Notes: generated from the letters alone by a model not told the origin. A DNA stretch of 64,000 nucleotides from CBDCWT01 sp965223305 (GCA_965223305.1 CBDCWT010000086.1:124001-188000), one strand, 5' to 3'; shown: positions 7,790-17,590, counted from the stretch's first letter. Translations and numbers: made by a program.

Positions 7790-10318
7790 CTAATCCTGAA
7801 ACAAGAATTCGTTACTGCCGAAGATAGCCTGGCAGATGCTTGTCCATGCTGCGTGCTCCGCCGATCGGTGCGGGATGTCTGAGCTGGACGCCGCCTCTCT
7901 CGAAGCGAACGTTGTCAGGTATGTGACGATCCGCTGTCGCTCTTGCTGGTTGGCGGTGCGCCCGTAGGCGACTCGGAACAGACGGTCTACCCGTGCCTCG
8001 TCGGTTAGCTGAGGCGCCAGCAGACGTTCCGCCAAGGCAGCTGATTGGTCGTGCACGAAGTTCGAGTTCATAAGGAACAAGGCCTGTGCAGGTACCACCG
8101 TTTGTTGACGCCAACCCGCCATCAGGTTGGGATCCGCGAAATCGAAGGTGCCCAACATTCCCATGGAGGCGTCCACTTGTGGAGTTAGGCCGATGGTGTC
8201 GCGGTAGATAGGTATGTAAACCGAGCGTCGGCGATAGGGCGATGGTGCGTCGAGCAGTTCTAGATGGTCGCCCCCCAGCGATACGAGGCCTAGGTGTTGT
8301 AGCGTCTTGCCGCCGCGACTGCGATCTAGTTGGCCGCTGATGGCCAATAATGAATCACGCAACACTTCGACGTCGATTCGTTTAGGTTGATAACGCCACA
8401 GCCAGAGATTCTCCGGATCTAGCTGTTGGTTTTCTGGATCGTCGGCTGCGGCAAGTTGGTAGGTCCTGGTTAGCACGATGTCGCGTACCAACGACTTAAC
8501 GGACCAGCCGGCCTGGATGAAACGAGCGGCCAGGTAATCCAGTAGCTCGGGATGGGAGGGCATCTCTCCGGTGACCCCGAAGTTGTCTGCCGAGGCGACC
8601 AGCGGACGTGCGAAGAGGTGCCCCCAGACGCGATTAACGGCAACACGGGCCAGCAACGAGCCGGCTCCCCGGTCCGCGTCGACCAGCCATTGCGCCAGTT
8701 GCAGTCGTCCCGATTCGGACTCCGATATCGAGAATCGGTTGGGGTGGGAGCCATCGAGCAACGGTAGCACACGTCGAGCGACGACTTGGCCTCGATTGTC
8801 CGGTTCACCCCGCACGCGGACCGCCTCATCCACCGGCGACTGCTTGTCCGAGACCGCCATCGTGGCGGGAAGGGGGCTGATAACTGGCAACACTTTGGCC
8901 ATGTTGCTGGCGTTTCTCATTTCGCGCTGCGCCAATTCGACGGCGTCCTCGGCCGCCGCAATCTTCTCGGCGGCGTCCGGATGTTCGCGGCGCATTTTCT
9001 TCATCGTCGCTGCAGCAGATGAGAGCTTCTTCTCGGCCTGTTCCTTCAGTTCGCCCGTTTCAGCGGCCCGCTTGGTCTTTTCGTAGGCTTCCAGCAAGGC
9101 GGACTCGGCGGCCGCATCCAATACAGGCAACTTGACGCGATGCCAGCTCTTGCCCTGTCGCCATCCCTTGGCGCGGCGGACGCTCTCGGTGCTCGCGAAG
9201 ATCCCTGCCAGCGCGTAGTAGTCCTCGGTAGAAACGGGGTCGAACTTGTGATCGTGGCAGCGGGCACATCCCAGCGACATTCCCAACATTGCCTTGCCGA
9301 CGGTATCGATCTGCTCGTCAATGACATCTAACTGAAACTGCTCGAAGCTGCCCGTTCCAAACGCCTTGGGACCGAGCAACAAGAACGCCGTAGCGATCAG
9401 TTGCTCGCAACGCTGCGGCGTCGAGACGCTCTCTAGCAGGTCGCCGGCGATCTGCTCGATCACGAACTGATCGTACGGCTTGTCACGGTTCATAGACGCG
9501 ATCACGTAATCACGATACCGCCAAGCGTTGTCGTAGGTATTATTCGATTCGATGCTGCAGCCGTTTGAATCTGCGTAGCGGGCGACATCCAGCCAGTGGC
9601 GGCCCCACCGCTCACCGAATTCGGACATCGCCAGCAGCGAATCAACGATGCTGGCTAGCGGTGTTTCGGTGCCCGGCTCGACCAGCCGATCGAGCTCTGC
9701 GGGGGTTGGCGGCAGACCGATCAGATCGAAGTACAGCCGACGGACGATTGTGCTCTTGTCAGCAGCTGCGAGTGCCTGGACCCCCACGGTGTCGCGCGCG
9801 CGGTCGACCAAGTAGTCAATCGCTTGAGAGCCGTCGAAGACTTCGTCGGGAACGACCGGCTGAGCCAACGGCTGAAATGCCCAGTGTTCTTGGGTGTCTT
9901 GGTCTGCATCGCCTGCCTGCTGGAGGATCCCCGATGACGGTGCCGGCGCGCCGCGGCGGACCCACTCGACGAGCACCTGGATCTGTTCGTCAGGGATCTT
10001 TCCGGCCGGCGGCATCTGCAACTCGTCAGAGTCGTAGCGGATCGCTTGGACCAACAGGCTCGCGTCAACGTCACGGGGAGCGACCGCGGGCCCGGAGTCG
10101 CCGCCCGCCAGCAGGCTGCGGCGTGAGTCGAGCACCAGACCGCCGCGGGCTTTGCCCGCAGCGTGGCTATGGCACTTCAAGCAGTGTTGCCGGAACACCG
10201 GCAGTACCTTGGTTTCGTAATATGCCAGGCCGTCCGCAGGGGCCGCTGGGACGCCGCTAGCAGCGAGGCTGATAAAGCAGAAAGCCAGGATGCCGGGCAC
10301 GGTCAACGATGCTTTCAC
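7790..10318 (-). CDS. PSD1/DUF1549/DUF1553 cytochrome c-like exported protein
   Basis: An 842-residue secreted protein. After a signal peptide (residues 1-26) comes a planctomycete cytochrome domain with one haem site, C46-L-K-C49-H50, and a likely methionine ligand in the ELQMPPAGKIP stretch. The DUF1549 domain follows (about 155-370, with RWGRHWLDVARYADSNG and ARCHDHKFDPV, a second CxxCH-like region reading CARCHDHKFDP). The DUF1553 domain is C-terminal (about 535-800, NRVWGHLFARPLV, DNFGVTGEMPSHPELLD, ALFLMNS). Proteins of this type accompany DUF1501 partners and are thought to act in the periplasm in breakdown of complex organic matter; no reaction is proven. It is the upstream member of the pair. 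Confidence 0.92.
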   Translation of the reverse strand: MKASLTVPGILAFCFISLAASGVPAAPADGLAYYETKVLPVFRQHCLKCHSHAAGKARGGLVLDSRRSLLAGGDSGPAVAPRDVDASLLVQAIRYDSDELQMPPAGKIPDEQIQVLVEWVRRGAPAPSSGILQQAGDADQDTQEHWAFQPLAQPVVPDEVFDGSQAIDYLVDRARDTVGVQALAAADKSTIVRRLYFDLIGLPPTPAELDRLVEPGTETPLASIVDSLLAMSEFGERWGRHWLDVARYADSNGCSIESNNTYDNAWRYRDYVIASMNRDKPYDQFVIEQIAGDLLESVSTPQRCEQLIATAFLLLGPKAFGTGSFEQFQLDVIDEQIDTVGKAMLGMSLGCARCHDHKFDPVSTEDYYALAGIFASTESVRRAKGWRQGKSWHRVKLPVLDAAAESALLEAYEKTKRAAETGELKEQAEKKLSSAAATMKKMRREHPDAAEKIAAAEDAVELAQREMRNASNMAKVLPVISPLPATMAVSDKQSPVDEAVRVRGEPDNRGQVVARRVLPLLDGSHPNRFSISESESGRLQLAQWLVDADRGAGSLLARVAVNRVWGHLFARPLVASADNFGVTGEMPSHPELLDYLAARFIQAGWSVKSLVRDIVLTRTYQLAAADDPENQQLDPENLWLWRYQPKRIDVEVLRDSLLAISGQLDRSRGGKTLQHLGLVSLGGDHLELLDAPSPYRRRSVYIPIYRDTIGLTPQVDASMGMLGTFDFADPNLMAGWRQQTVVPAQALFLMNSNFVHDQSAALAERLLAPQLTDEARVDRLFRVAYGRTANQQERQRIVTYLTTFASREAASSSDIPHRSAEHAAWTSICQAIFGSNEFLFQD

Positions 10319-10726
10319 GATGAGTACTCGCCAGTCAGCGGTGAAGGTCGCGGCAGGTGTGTTCGCCTTGGGGGGGCTCGTCCCGAAGCTGCAGAGTTAG
10401 TGTCAATTGTAACCCGAAGCGTAAGCGAGGGACTAACTTGCGTTGGTACACCAACTCCCCTCGCTCACGCTTCGGGTTACGAAAAGGCCGGCGATTCCGA
10501 CGGCTCGTGCCCGGTCGACGGCGAAAGACGCAACTTCAAAGCGCGCTCGCTGAGAGCCCCTTCATTGTCTCGGCTCCTCCAGGCGTTATCAACCACGATT
10601 TTTCCTAATCCGCAATGTTTGACTCAAGCGATTGGGCAGCGCAGCCGAAGAGAGAAGCGATCGTGCGCGCTCATCCAGACGTGTGCTGGCATTTGCCGCG
10701 CTTCAGAAGTTTCCTACCTCACAAAT
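10319..10726. repeat. Gap with a long hairpin repeat (10409-10480)
   Basis: The gap between the PSD1 gene and the Mla operon holds an inverted repeat: AACCCGAAGCGTAAGCGAGG at 10411-10430 pairs with CCTCGCTCACGCTTCGGGTT near 10459-10479, with an inner palindrome GTTGGTACACCAAC in the loop. The same repeat family appears at 53374-53563. A reading frame runs through this region into mlaE, but its sequence here is repeat-derived and is not counted as coding. Confidence 0.75.
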
Positions 10727-11599
10727 GTGAATCGTCCTGCCTTGTCCACTGATGCTTCCGGTAGCTTTGCAGGCCGCCGAAATCTGCTCTACGACTGGGT
10801 CGCCGACTGGGGCGCCGTCATTATTGACGGCCTGGTGTCGGTTGGGGATTTCACCCTCTTCTGTTGGCGGACCATTGGGTGGCTCGTCGGGCGGCTACCA
10901 CGTAAGGAGACGTTGCTGCCGATCTTCTATCAGGTGGGTGTCTTGAGCCTGCCGGTTGTCGCCTTGACCGGGACGTTCATTGGAATGGTGTTGGCCGTTC
11001 AGAGTCATTGGCAGTTTCGACAGTTGGGGCTGGAAACCCGTTTGGGTGCGGTCATCAACATGACGCTTGTCCGCGAGCTGGGGCCCGTCCTGGCGGCGAC
11101 AATGCTAGCTGGTCGAGTCGGCAGTGCGATGGCGGCTGAACTAGGTACGATGCGGGTTACGGAGCAGATCGACGCGCTGGCCAGCATGGGCGCCAACCCC
11201 ATTCATCACTTAGTGGTCCCTCGTCTGCTGGCATGCTTGTTGCTCATCCCCACCCTTACCGTCATGGCAGACTTCATGGGCGTCGTAGGCGGCTATTTTT
11301 ATTCGGTGGCCATCCTGGGTATCGACAAACACCACTATTGGTATAACTCCGAGCAGTTTGTGGGCAGCTTTGACTTCCTGAGTGGCGTCTTTAAGAGCTT
11401 CTTCTTTGGCACGGCGATCGCATTGATCAGTTGCTACCGGGGGTTCCACTGTACGGCTGGTGCCGAGGGTGTTGGCAGGGCGGCCACTGCGTCCTTCGTT
11501 TACTCGTTCTGTTTGATTCTCACTCTCGACCTCCTGCTTGGGATTGGTTTGGACGCGTTTTACCTGGCGATTTGGCCGGAAGGCGCGCGACTCTTGTAG
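10727..11599 (+). CDS. mlaE: MlaE-type ABC permease
   Basis: The product is about 290 residues with five or six membrane segments. It carries the MlaE signature: GTFIGMVLAVQSHWQFRQLG, the ELGPVLAATMLAGRVGSAMA stretch and the coupling-helix sequence ELGTMRVTEQIDALASMGAN. MlaE is the membrane channel of the system that moves phospholipids between the inner and outer membrane in double-membraned bacteria. It heads an E-F-D operon with mlaF 11 bp downstream. The exact start is uncertain: GTG at 10727 gives a product a little longer than usual, and a TTG at 10742 is also possible. The open frame extends much further upstream but that part is repeat DNA. Confidence 0.88.
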   Translation: MNRPALSTDASGSFAGRRNLLYDWVADWGAVIIDGLVSVGDFTLFCWRTIGWLVGRLPRKETLLPIFYQVGVLSLPVVALTGTFIGMVLAVQSHWQFRQLGLETRLGAVINMTLVRELGPVLAATMLAGRVGSAMAAELGTMRVTEQIDALASMGANPIHHLVVPRLLACLLLIPTLTVMADFMGVVGGYFYSVAILGIDKHHYWYNSEQFVGSFDFLSGVFKSFFFGTAIALISCYRGFHCTAGAEGVGRAATASFVYSFCLILTLDLLLGIGLDAFYLAIWPEGARLL

Positions 11600-11610
11600 C
11601 AGGCATCCCC

Positions 11611-12462
11611 ATGATCCTCCGCTCAGAAGACAAACCGACAGCGGCAACCTCGCTGGTAGAGGTGAGGCGGCTGCACGTCCATTTCGGAGGCCAACAGGTA
11701 CTGCGTGACATCGATCTCGATGTCCCTCGTGGGCAAACGCTGGCGGTCATCGGTGAGAGCGGCTGTGGAAAGACGGTGTTGTTGAAATCGATCATCGGCT
11801 TGGTTTCTCCCGCCAGAGGTCAGGTCTTGTTTGACGGTAGGCAGCTAGCGGCGCTCAAGGACCACGAACTGACCCGACAGCGCCGGCGATACGGGTTCGT
11901 GTTCCAGAATGCCGCGCTGTTTGACAGCCTCACCGTCGGTCAAAATGTCGCCTTTCCATTGAGGCAGCACGGACAGCTGAGAGATCGAGAAGTGCAGGAC
12001 CGGGTGCTTTCCGGGCTGGCCGAAGTGGGGCTCCCAGACGGCGTCGTTTCCAAGAAGCCTGCCGAGTTGTCGGGCGGGATGCGGAAACGAGTTGGCCTCG
12101 CCAGGGCGCTGGTGTTGAATCCCGAGTTGATGTTATATGACGAGCCGACGACAGGGCTCGATCCGATCATGAGCGATGTTATCAACGAACTCATGCTGCG
12201 GACGAGCCAGCGAGAGTCGGTGACCAGCATTATCGTGACTCACGATATGCGAACAGCACAGAAGGTAGCTGATCGCGTGGTCATGCTTCTTCCGGTTTCA
12301 CGGCTGCAGGCGGATGAGCCGCAGGTTGCCTTTGATGGCAGTCCGGCGGAGCTTGAAGCTTGCGCCGACCGCCGCGTGGTTCAGTTTGTTCGTGGTGAGG
12401 CCGGTGAGCGGCTGATGGAGATGCGACAGGACCGTGAGAGTCGAGATGCTGAAGAATCGTAG
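11611..12462 (+). CDS. mlaF: MlaF-type ABC ATPase
   Basis: A 283-residue ABC ATPase. Visible parts: Walker A GESGCGKT near residue 48, Q-loop FVFQNAALFDSLTVGQNVAF, signature LSGGMRKRVGLARAL, Walker B LMLYDEPTTGLDP, and the switch histidine in IIVTHDMRTA. The LSGGM form of the signature and the NAALFDSLTV stretch are typical of MlaF rather than of general importers. It powers the MlaE permease encoded immediately upstream. The ATG at 11611 is chosen because the longer open frame overlaps mlaE. Cytoplasmic, membrane-associated. Confidence 0.93.
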   Translation: MILRSEDKPTAATSLVEVRRLHVHFGGQQVLRDIDLDVPRGQTLAVIGESGCGKTVLLKSIIGLVSPARGQVLFDGRQLAALKDHELTRQRRRYGFVFQNAALFDSLTVGQNVAFPLRQHGQLRDREVQDRVLSGLAEVGLPDGVVSKKPAELSGGMRKRVGLARALVLNPELMLYDEPTTGLDPIMSDVINELMLRTSQRESVTSIIVTHDMRTAQKVADRVVMLLPVSRLQADEPQVAFDGSPAELEACADRRVVQFVRGEAGERLMEMRQDRESRDAEES

Positions 12463-12532
12463 TGATTCTGGCGGCCGCAGTCTTCTGGCTGGGATGAGAG
12501 CAGTGGGCGATTCAGACGTCTGATCATTTGTC

Positions 12533-13636
12533 ATGAACGAACGCGTAGTCCAATTTCGGGTGGGAGTTGTGGTTGTGGCTGCAACCATCATCACCGGAAT
12601 CATGATTATGCTGATCGGAGAGGGCAAGACGCTCATTCGCCAACAGTACACAGTCTATTTGCTGTTTCAGACTGCGCCCGGTGTAACCGTCGATACACCG
12701 ATCCGCAAGCATGGCGTGTTAATCGGTCGCGTGTCGAGCGTCGACTTGCGCGAAGCTGACGAGGGTGGAGTGCGGCTTACTGCCAGGATTGACGCTGACC
12801 GCCGACTTCGCCGCAGTGAGGCCTGTGTGATCAAGACCGCATCGCTGCTGGGAGACGCTGTGATCGAATTTACCCCAACTGGAAGACGGGCTGACTTCGT
12901 GCAGGATGGCGAGACGATTGGCAACGGAGTGGTGGCAACAAACCCTGTCGAAGTGATCACGAATCTGCAAGGTACGATGGAGACGGCTGTGCTGGCGATC
13001 GGCGACGCGGCCGGTGAAGTGCAGCAGCTGGCGCGTCGTCTGAACGACACTCTGGGAACGGACGATGGACAAATTCGTCGTATCTTCCAAAAGACCGAGC
13101 AAGCGGTCGATCAGTTCAGCACGACGATGACGACGGTCGAACAACTGGTAGGGGACGCCGAGTTGCGAGACGGGATCCGCCAGTCGCTCGAGGAACTCCC
13201 CGTGATGTTCGCAGACGTCAAAAACACTCTGGGTATATTTCGGCAGACGATGGAAGGTTTCGACCGGGTTGCCCAACAGGCCGAACTGAACCTGCAAAAC
13301 CTCAGTGAGATGACCCAACCGCTGGGAGAACGAAGCGACCAGCTCGCAACGGACCTCGCCTCCACGATCGAAAACGTGAACCTCATCACTGAGCAGTTTG
13401 TGACGTTCAGCACAGCTTTGAATAACCGACAGGGGACACTGGGCCGGATCCTCTACGATCCGGAGCTCTATAATCGGTTGAATCGCGCGGTCGGTAACGT
13501 CGAAATGGCCACGCGCAGAATCGAGCCGATCATGAGCGATCTCCGTGTGTTTACAGACAAGATCTCGACCGATCCGCGGATTATCGGTGTCAAAGGGGCG
13601 CTCGACCGAAAACCAATTGGATTGGGCATCAAGTGA
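12533..13636 (+). CDS. mlaD: MCE/MlaD family lipid-binding protein
   Basis: A 367-residue protein with one N-terminal membrane anchor (residues about 8-27) and an MCE domain at about 37-115 (YLLFQTAPGVTVDTPIRKHG, then VLIGRVSSVDL). The rest (about 140-340) is mostly helical, with long stretches able to form coiled coils, like the hydrophobic tunnel-forming helices of larger MCE proteins. Together with MlaE and MlaF upstream it completes the inner-membrane core of the lipid transporter. MlaC and MlaB are not in the window. The gap of 70 bp after mlaF fits the same operon. Confidence 0.9.
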   Translation: MNERVVQFRVGVVVVAATIITGIMIMLIGEGKTLIRQQYTVYLLFQTAPGVTVDTPIRKHGVLIGRVSSVDLREADEGGVRLTARIDADRRLRRSEACVIKTASLLGDAVIEFTPTGRRADFVQDGETIGNGVVATNPVEVITNLQGTMETAVLAIGDAAGEVQQLARRLNDTLGTDDGQIRRIFQKTEQAVDQFSTTMTTVEQLVGDAELRDGIRQSLEELPVMFADVKNTLGIFRQTMEGFDRVAQQAELNLQNLSEMTQPLGERSDQLATDLASTIENVNLITEQFVTFSTALNNRQGTLGRILYDPELYNRLNRAVGNVEMATRRIEPIMSDLRVFTDKISTDPRIIGVKGALDRKPIGLGIK

Positions 13637-13684
13637 GGTCGAGCATACTTCGAGGACGATTGCCGACGTTCCGCCCCGCTCGTG

Positions 13685-13866
13685 TCTGAACTCGCCAGAG
13701 CGTAGCCGAACTCTCGGGAGCGCAGCCACTCGCCAGCGTAGCCGAACTCGCCAGAGTTTGGCTTGGCGGCCCCGAGCGTAGCCGAACTCGCCAGAGTTTA
13801 GCGAACTGCCGATTCGTCCGAATCGTGCTGAATTCGGCCGGGCCAAATTCTGGCGAATTCGGCTAC
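13685..13866. repeat. Palindromic element copy with neighbouring half copies
   Basis: Positions 13778-13866 form a complete copy of the element seen at 1748, in the opposite orientation, with arms GTAGCCGAACTCGCCAGAGT and the matching ATTCTGGCGAATTCGGCTAC. Upstream, 13685-13762 holds at least three degenerate arm copies. The cluster fills the gap between mlaD and the PEGA gene. Confidence 0.78.
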
Positions 13867-13871
13867 AAGTG

Positions 13872-14495
13872 TCAGCGGCCGGTTTGGGGGCGCAATCCCG
13901 CGCCCGCTGGCAGGGTCACCGAGGGTGGAGCCGTCATCGCCGAACCGAGTTGGGGCAGCGGCGTTGCCATGCCCGCTCGCGAGGTGCTCCGGAGCGCTTG
14001 CGCGCGGTCCAGCAGCTCTTGGTTGGGGACGATTCGCTGCGGTTGTAGTTCGAATTCGACTGCCCTTTCGTCGCGAATTTCGGTAGGCCACAAGTTCTCC
14101 GAGATGAAGTCGAGCGGAGGTATTTGGTACCAAGGGGGTCGAATCGGCTGTTTCACCGTGAGGGTCTCAAAACCGTCTTTGAACAACTGGATCTTGCGGG
14201 TGCCGTAGTAGGTGAAGGGCGTCGAAACAGGCGTCACGCCAATCGGCTGATCGTCTACGAAAACTGCGGCGCCCGAGGGATTGCTGCGAATGGTCAATCG
14301 GCGGCGCAGGCAGCCGGTGGAGGTGGCCAGCAGCACGATGATGCCGATCGACAAAACCCACCTCAGCGGGTGGTGTGGGGACCTTAGCAAGCCAGACACC
14401 GTGGCGGATCGTGGACGAAACGGGAGAAAAAAGGGGCGGGAGTATACCGGCCGCTTGGCAGCCGGTCCAGGCCGATCCTGCTGAAAGTAGGGCAA
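13872..14495 (-). CDS. PEGA-domain lipoprotein
   Basis: A product of up to 207 residues. A hydrophobic stretch ending in LLATSTGC (cysteine at about residue 62) looks like a lipobox, so the mature protein is probably a lipoprotein. A PEGA domain follows at once: LTIRSNPSGAAVFVDDQPIG, then TPVSTPFTYYGTRKIQLFKDG, a small beta fold common in surface proteins. The tail is rich in proline and alanine. Its role is unknown; families of this kind are widespread in planctomycetes. The start is unclear: the ATG at 14495 would put about 45 residues ahead of the signal, so a GTG at 14399 is a realistic alternative, giving about 175 residues. Confidence 0.75.
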   Translation of the reverse strand: MPYFQQDRPGPAAKRPVYSRPFFLPFRPRSATVSGLLRSPHHPLRWVLSIGIIVLLATSTGCLRRRLTIRSNPSGAAVFVDDQPIGVTPVSTPFTYYGTRKIQLFKDGFETLTVKQPIRPPWYQIPPLDFISENLWPTEIRDERAVEFELQPQRIVPNQELLDRAQALRSTSRAGMATPLPQLGSAMTAPPSVTLPAGAGLRPQTGR

Positions 14496-14753
14496 AACGG
14501 CAGTGATGCGCGCGGATGCCTACCCCTGCTCGGGTCTTTGGTTAAGATAGACTGCGCAAATTCGTCGTGCCTCATCTAACGCCAGTGCTCAGTCTGCCTG
14601 GCGCAGTAATTGCCAAGTGGCACGAGTGGAGTTTGACTCCTTGCTGCTGCACTGACTGCTGGACGTGATTGACGGCTGCCGGTCGCGGCGGCTGCGATGG
14701 CAGTTTCAGGGACGGCCAGCCGCCATACCACGAACCGGTGCTCCGACGCTCGC
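14496..14753. other. 258-bp gap, no feature recognised
   Basis: This is the region between the divergent PEGA and phosphatase genes. I see no repeat and no structured element; it should contain both promoters. Confidence 0.4.
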
Positions 14754-16052
14754 ATGCCCGACAAAGACGCGAATTGGGACCGGCAACTAGAGCACGTTGC
14801 GCTGACCGACGTTGGCATGCGGCGGTCGAACAACCAGGATGCGGTTCGCCGCCGTACCGGCGCCGGATCAGCAAGCCTGGCAGGACCGAGGGCACTTTTT
14901 TGTTGTGGCAGATGGAATGGGGGCCCACGCTGCTGGCGAGCTGGCCAGCAAGTTGGCCGTGGATGGAATCGTCCATCGCTATCGGAAGTATCTGGACGTT
15001 TCTCCGCCCGAGTCGCTGCAACGAGCCATCCAAGAGACGAACGGCGAAGTCTACCGCCGCGGCCAGGAGAACAGCGACTTTCACAATATGGGGACAACGG
15101 CCAGCGTGCTGGTCCTTGCTGCCCCAGGGTGCGCTGGTTGCCCACATTGGCGACAGCCGCATTTATCGCGTGCGGCAGGGGGCGATCGAGCAGCTGACGT
15201 TTGATCACAGCCTCGTTTGGGAATTGAGAAAAGCCGGGCAGTTGTCCAGTGCGGGCGATTCAGCTCACGGGATTCCCAAGAATGTTATCACGCGGTCGAT
15301 CGGTCCGAATGCTACGGTTCAGGTCGACATCGAAGGACCGTATCCCGTTCACCAAGGTGATGTGTTCTTGGTATGTAGTGACGGCCTGACCGGTCGCGTC
15401 GAGGACAGCGAACTGGCTGCGATATTGAGTCACTTGCCCATTGCGGAGGCAGGGCAGCTGTTGATTGACTTGGCAAATCTCCGCGGCGGACCTGACAACG
15501 TGACGCTGATTGTAGCCAAGGTCGCAGGCGAAGCGTTGTTGACTCAGACGGAGCTTTCCGAGCCGTTGCGCATCGGGCACACGAAAGACACTCGGAGCAC
15601 CCAGCTTCTCGTCTGGGTGGCGACCTCCGTCTTACTGCTCGTAGGGCTTGTGTTAGCGATCACCGACCGTTACCTACCGGCCCTGGTGGCCGTACTGGTG
15701 AGTGTGGTGTGTTGGTTTGGAGGCTGGATCGCGAAAAAGCGGACGGAGGCGAGCGGTGTTTCGTTGGCTCACGGCCGTCGGCTCGGCAAGGGACCCTATA
15801 CCAAAACGGCCGCTCCGGCCATTGCCGAGGCCGTCGATTTGCTCGGCAACCTGACGCGTGACGTCAGGCAACAGGAGTCGGCGTCGTCTCCTATCGATTG
15901 GACGCGTTTTGACCAACTCCAGCAGCGCGCCGCGGAGAGCCGAGCGGCAGGTCGTTCTAGTGCTGCCCTTGGCGACTATGCGCGGGCGGTCCCGCGCCCT
16001 GATGGACGAAGTCCGCGAGCACGCAAGCCAGCATGATCTCGATCGGGCTTAG
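14754..16052 (+). pseudogene. PP2C-type Ser/Thr phosphatase split over frames by three one-base insertions
   Basis: The pieces of a PP2C phosphatase lie in three successive frames. Piece 1 (from ATG 14754) has LTDVGMRRSNNQDA; piece 2 has HFFVVADGMGAHAAGELASK and MGTTASVLVL; piece 3 has GALVAHIGDSRIYRVRQG, VCSDGLTGRVED and LRGGPDNVTLI, then two membrane helices near 15610-15730; piece 4 has ALMDEVREHASQHDLDRA. Dropping one G at 14843-14844, one C at 15114-15115 and one C at 15991-15993 restores one continuous protein of about 431 residues with all metal-binding aspartates. PP2C enzymes remove phosphate from serine and threonine. Either the gene is newly inactivated, or these are sequencing errors in short base runs; the well-kept motifs rule out old decay. 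Confidence 0.85.
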
Positions 16053-16117
16053 CTGCCTGTTGAAAAGCACCGTCCTGGCGTTTTTCAACCTCACCAAGCT
16101 CTTCGCGGCTTGCAGCC
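16053..16117. repeat. Single copy of the GTTGAAAAACGCC hairpin repeat
   Basis: The sequence CTGCCTGTTGAAAAGCACCG followed by TCCTGGCGTTTTTCAACC is the reverse complement of the core of the tandem repeat at 20588-20974. It can fold into a hairpin with GTTGAAAA/TTTTTCAAC arms and could act as a terminator after the phosphatase gene. Confidence 0.7.
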
Positions 16118-16201
16118 TATTTCCCTGCTAAGTTCCCGTTGGCGCAGGTTACGGGGGCGTGCTACGATCCGACCCTGTTTTCTCGGCAGCCGAGGGCCCC
16201 G

Positions 16202-17392
16202 ATGCGCTGTCTCACGCGCTACATTCTGGTCGAGTTTCTCAAGGTGTTCTCCGTTGCGCTAGCTGCAATGACGTTGCTAACGGTGTTGGGGCTTGTGGGA
16301 CAAGAGCTGCTCCGCCGCGGGCTCAGTCCAATTAATCTTGTCCGCCTGATCCCCTTTGCTTTGCCGACTGCGATGTTGTACGCCATACCAGCGACGACGT
16401 TGTTTGCGGCCTGCAGCGTTTACGGGCGGATGTCGGCAGAAAACGAATTTGTCGCGGTCAAGTCGTTGGGTATTACGCCGATGGCCGCGATCAGGCCTTC
16501 CCTCGTAGCCGCCTTCCTCCTGAGCCTGGTTGTGGTAGGGCTGACCGATCTCGCGGTGACTTGGGGACGTCGTGGGTTCAACCAAGTGATCCTGGAGTCG
16601 GTGGAGCAGATCGCCTACGGCATGCTGCGCACCCAGCGGTCCTACAGCTGTCCCAGCTTCTCCATCAATGTGAAACGGGTGGAAGGTCGCAGGCTGATCC
16701 AGCCTACGTTGACATTCCGCGGCGCCGAGGACGAAGCCCCGCTGGAATTTACGGCAGAAGAAGCGACGTTAACCTCCAACCTAGAGAAAAACTCGCTGAC
16801 GATCACCCTTTCGGACTGGGAGATGGACGGCGCTTCCCAGGGTGTCTTGATGGAGTGGCCTGGAACCAAGGTGTTCAACGTCCCCCTTCCGGAGGCCGCG
16901 AACAAGCCCGGGTCTTCAGGACGGCCGGCGGACATTGCGATGCGGCGCATCTCCGGAGAGGTGAAGTCCCAGCGGCTGAAGATTGCACAGCTCGAACGGT
17001 CGTATGCCGCCCAGGCTGCATACCAACTGATGACCGGCGGATTCCAGGATCTGACCGCGGACGACTGGCAGCGACGCCGCGGGTTGCTGAACCACGCGCG
17101 GGAGCGGCTTCATCGGCTCTACACTGAGCCGTGGCGGCGGTGGGCCAATGGATTCAGCTGTTTCGCCTTTGTTCTCGTGGGCGCTCCTCTGGCCATTCGT
17201 ATGCGGAATTCCGACGTTTGGACCAGCTTTGCTGCCTGCTTCCTGCCGATCTTGGCGGTTTACTACCCGTTGCTGGCCTACGGTGTTGACCAGGCGAAGT
17301 CGGGTGCCTTACCTGCCTACTGCGTCTGGGCCGGGAATCTGTTCCTGGGAGTTGCCGGGGCGCTTCTGATTCGTCGCGCTCTGCGATATTAG
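16202..17392 (+). CDS. LptF/LptG family permease (YjgP/YjgQ)
   Basis: A 396-residue membrane protein. The pattern fits LptF/LptG: two N-terminal membrane helices (about 10-35 and 52-75), then ENEFVAVKSLGITPMAAIRP, the cytoplasmic coupling region that touches the LptB ATPase, a third helix, a long periplasmic beta-jellyroll section (about 135-280) and three more helices at the C-terminus. Such permeases extract lipopolysaccharide from the inner membrane. Only one copy is here; the partner permease and LptB must lie elsewhere. The ATG at 16202 (MRCLTRYILVEFLK) is chosen over an upstream start because family members begin this way. Confidence 0.88.
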   Translation: MRCLTRYILVEFLKVFSVALAAMTLLTVLGLVGQELLRRGLSPINLVRLIPFALPTAMLYAIPATTLFAACSVYGRMSAENEFVAVKSLGITPMAAIRPSLVAAFLLSLVVVGLTDLAVTWGRRGFNQVILESVEQIAYGMLRTQRSYSCPSFSINVKRVEGRRLIQPTLTFRGAEDEAPLEFTAEEATLTSNLEKNSLTITLSDWEMDGASQGVLMEWPGTKVFNVPLPEAANKPGSSGRPADIAMRRISGEVKSQRLKIAQLERSYAAQAAYQLMTGGFQDLTADDWQRRRGLLNHARERLHRLYTEPWRRWANGFSCFAFVLVGAPLAIRMRNSDVWTSFAACFLPILAVYYPLLAYGVDQAKSGALPAYCVWAGNLFLGVAGALLIRRALRY

Positions 17393-17590
17393 CGGCGGAC
17401 CAAAGACACTCCTCACTGATGTCAAGGCCATCTGCCGTACCCCGTCTGCTGGCATCGTCTGTCGGGATCGGCGAGGACTCTCGGAACCGAGCCAACTTTT
17501 CACCTTGCTCGGCTGGGTTTTCTGCTGCTACACTCCGCGGCCCGGATTTTCCGGGGTCGCTACCCAAGTAATGGACGTTCCAGCTCTCAG

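Noticed and set aside
10163..10726. Long N-terminal extension of mlaE
   Set aside because: The open frame runs through a dispersed hairpin repeat and overlaps the PSD1 gene start, and MlaE proteins do not have such an extension.
14754..16052. Programmed +1 frameshifting in the phosphatase gene
   Set aside because: The shift sites (GCG-G-TTC, GTC-C-TTG, GTC-C-CGC) have no stop codon or good slippery pairing, and three in one gene would be extraordinary. Insertions in base runs are simpler.
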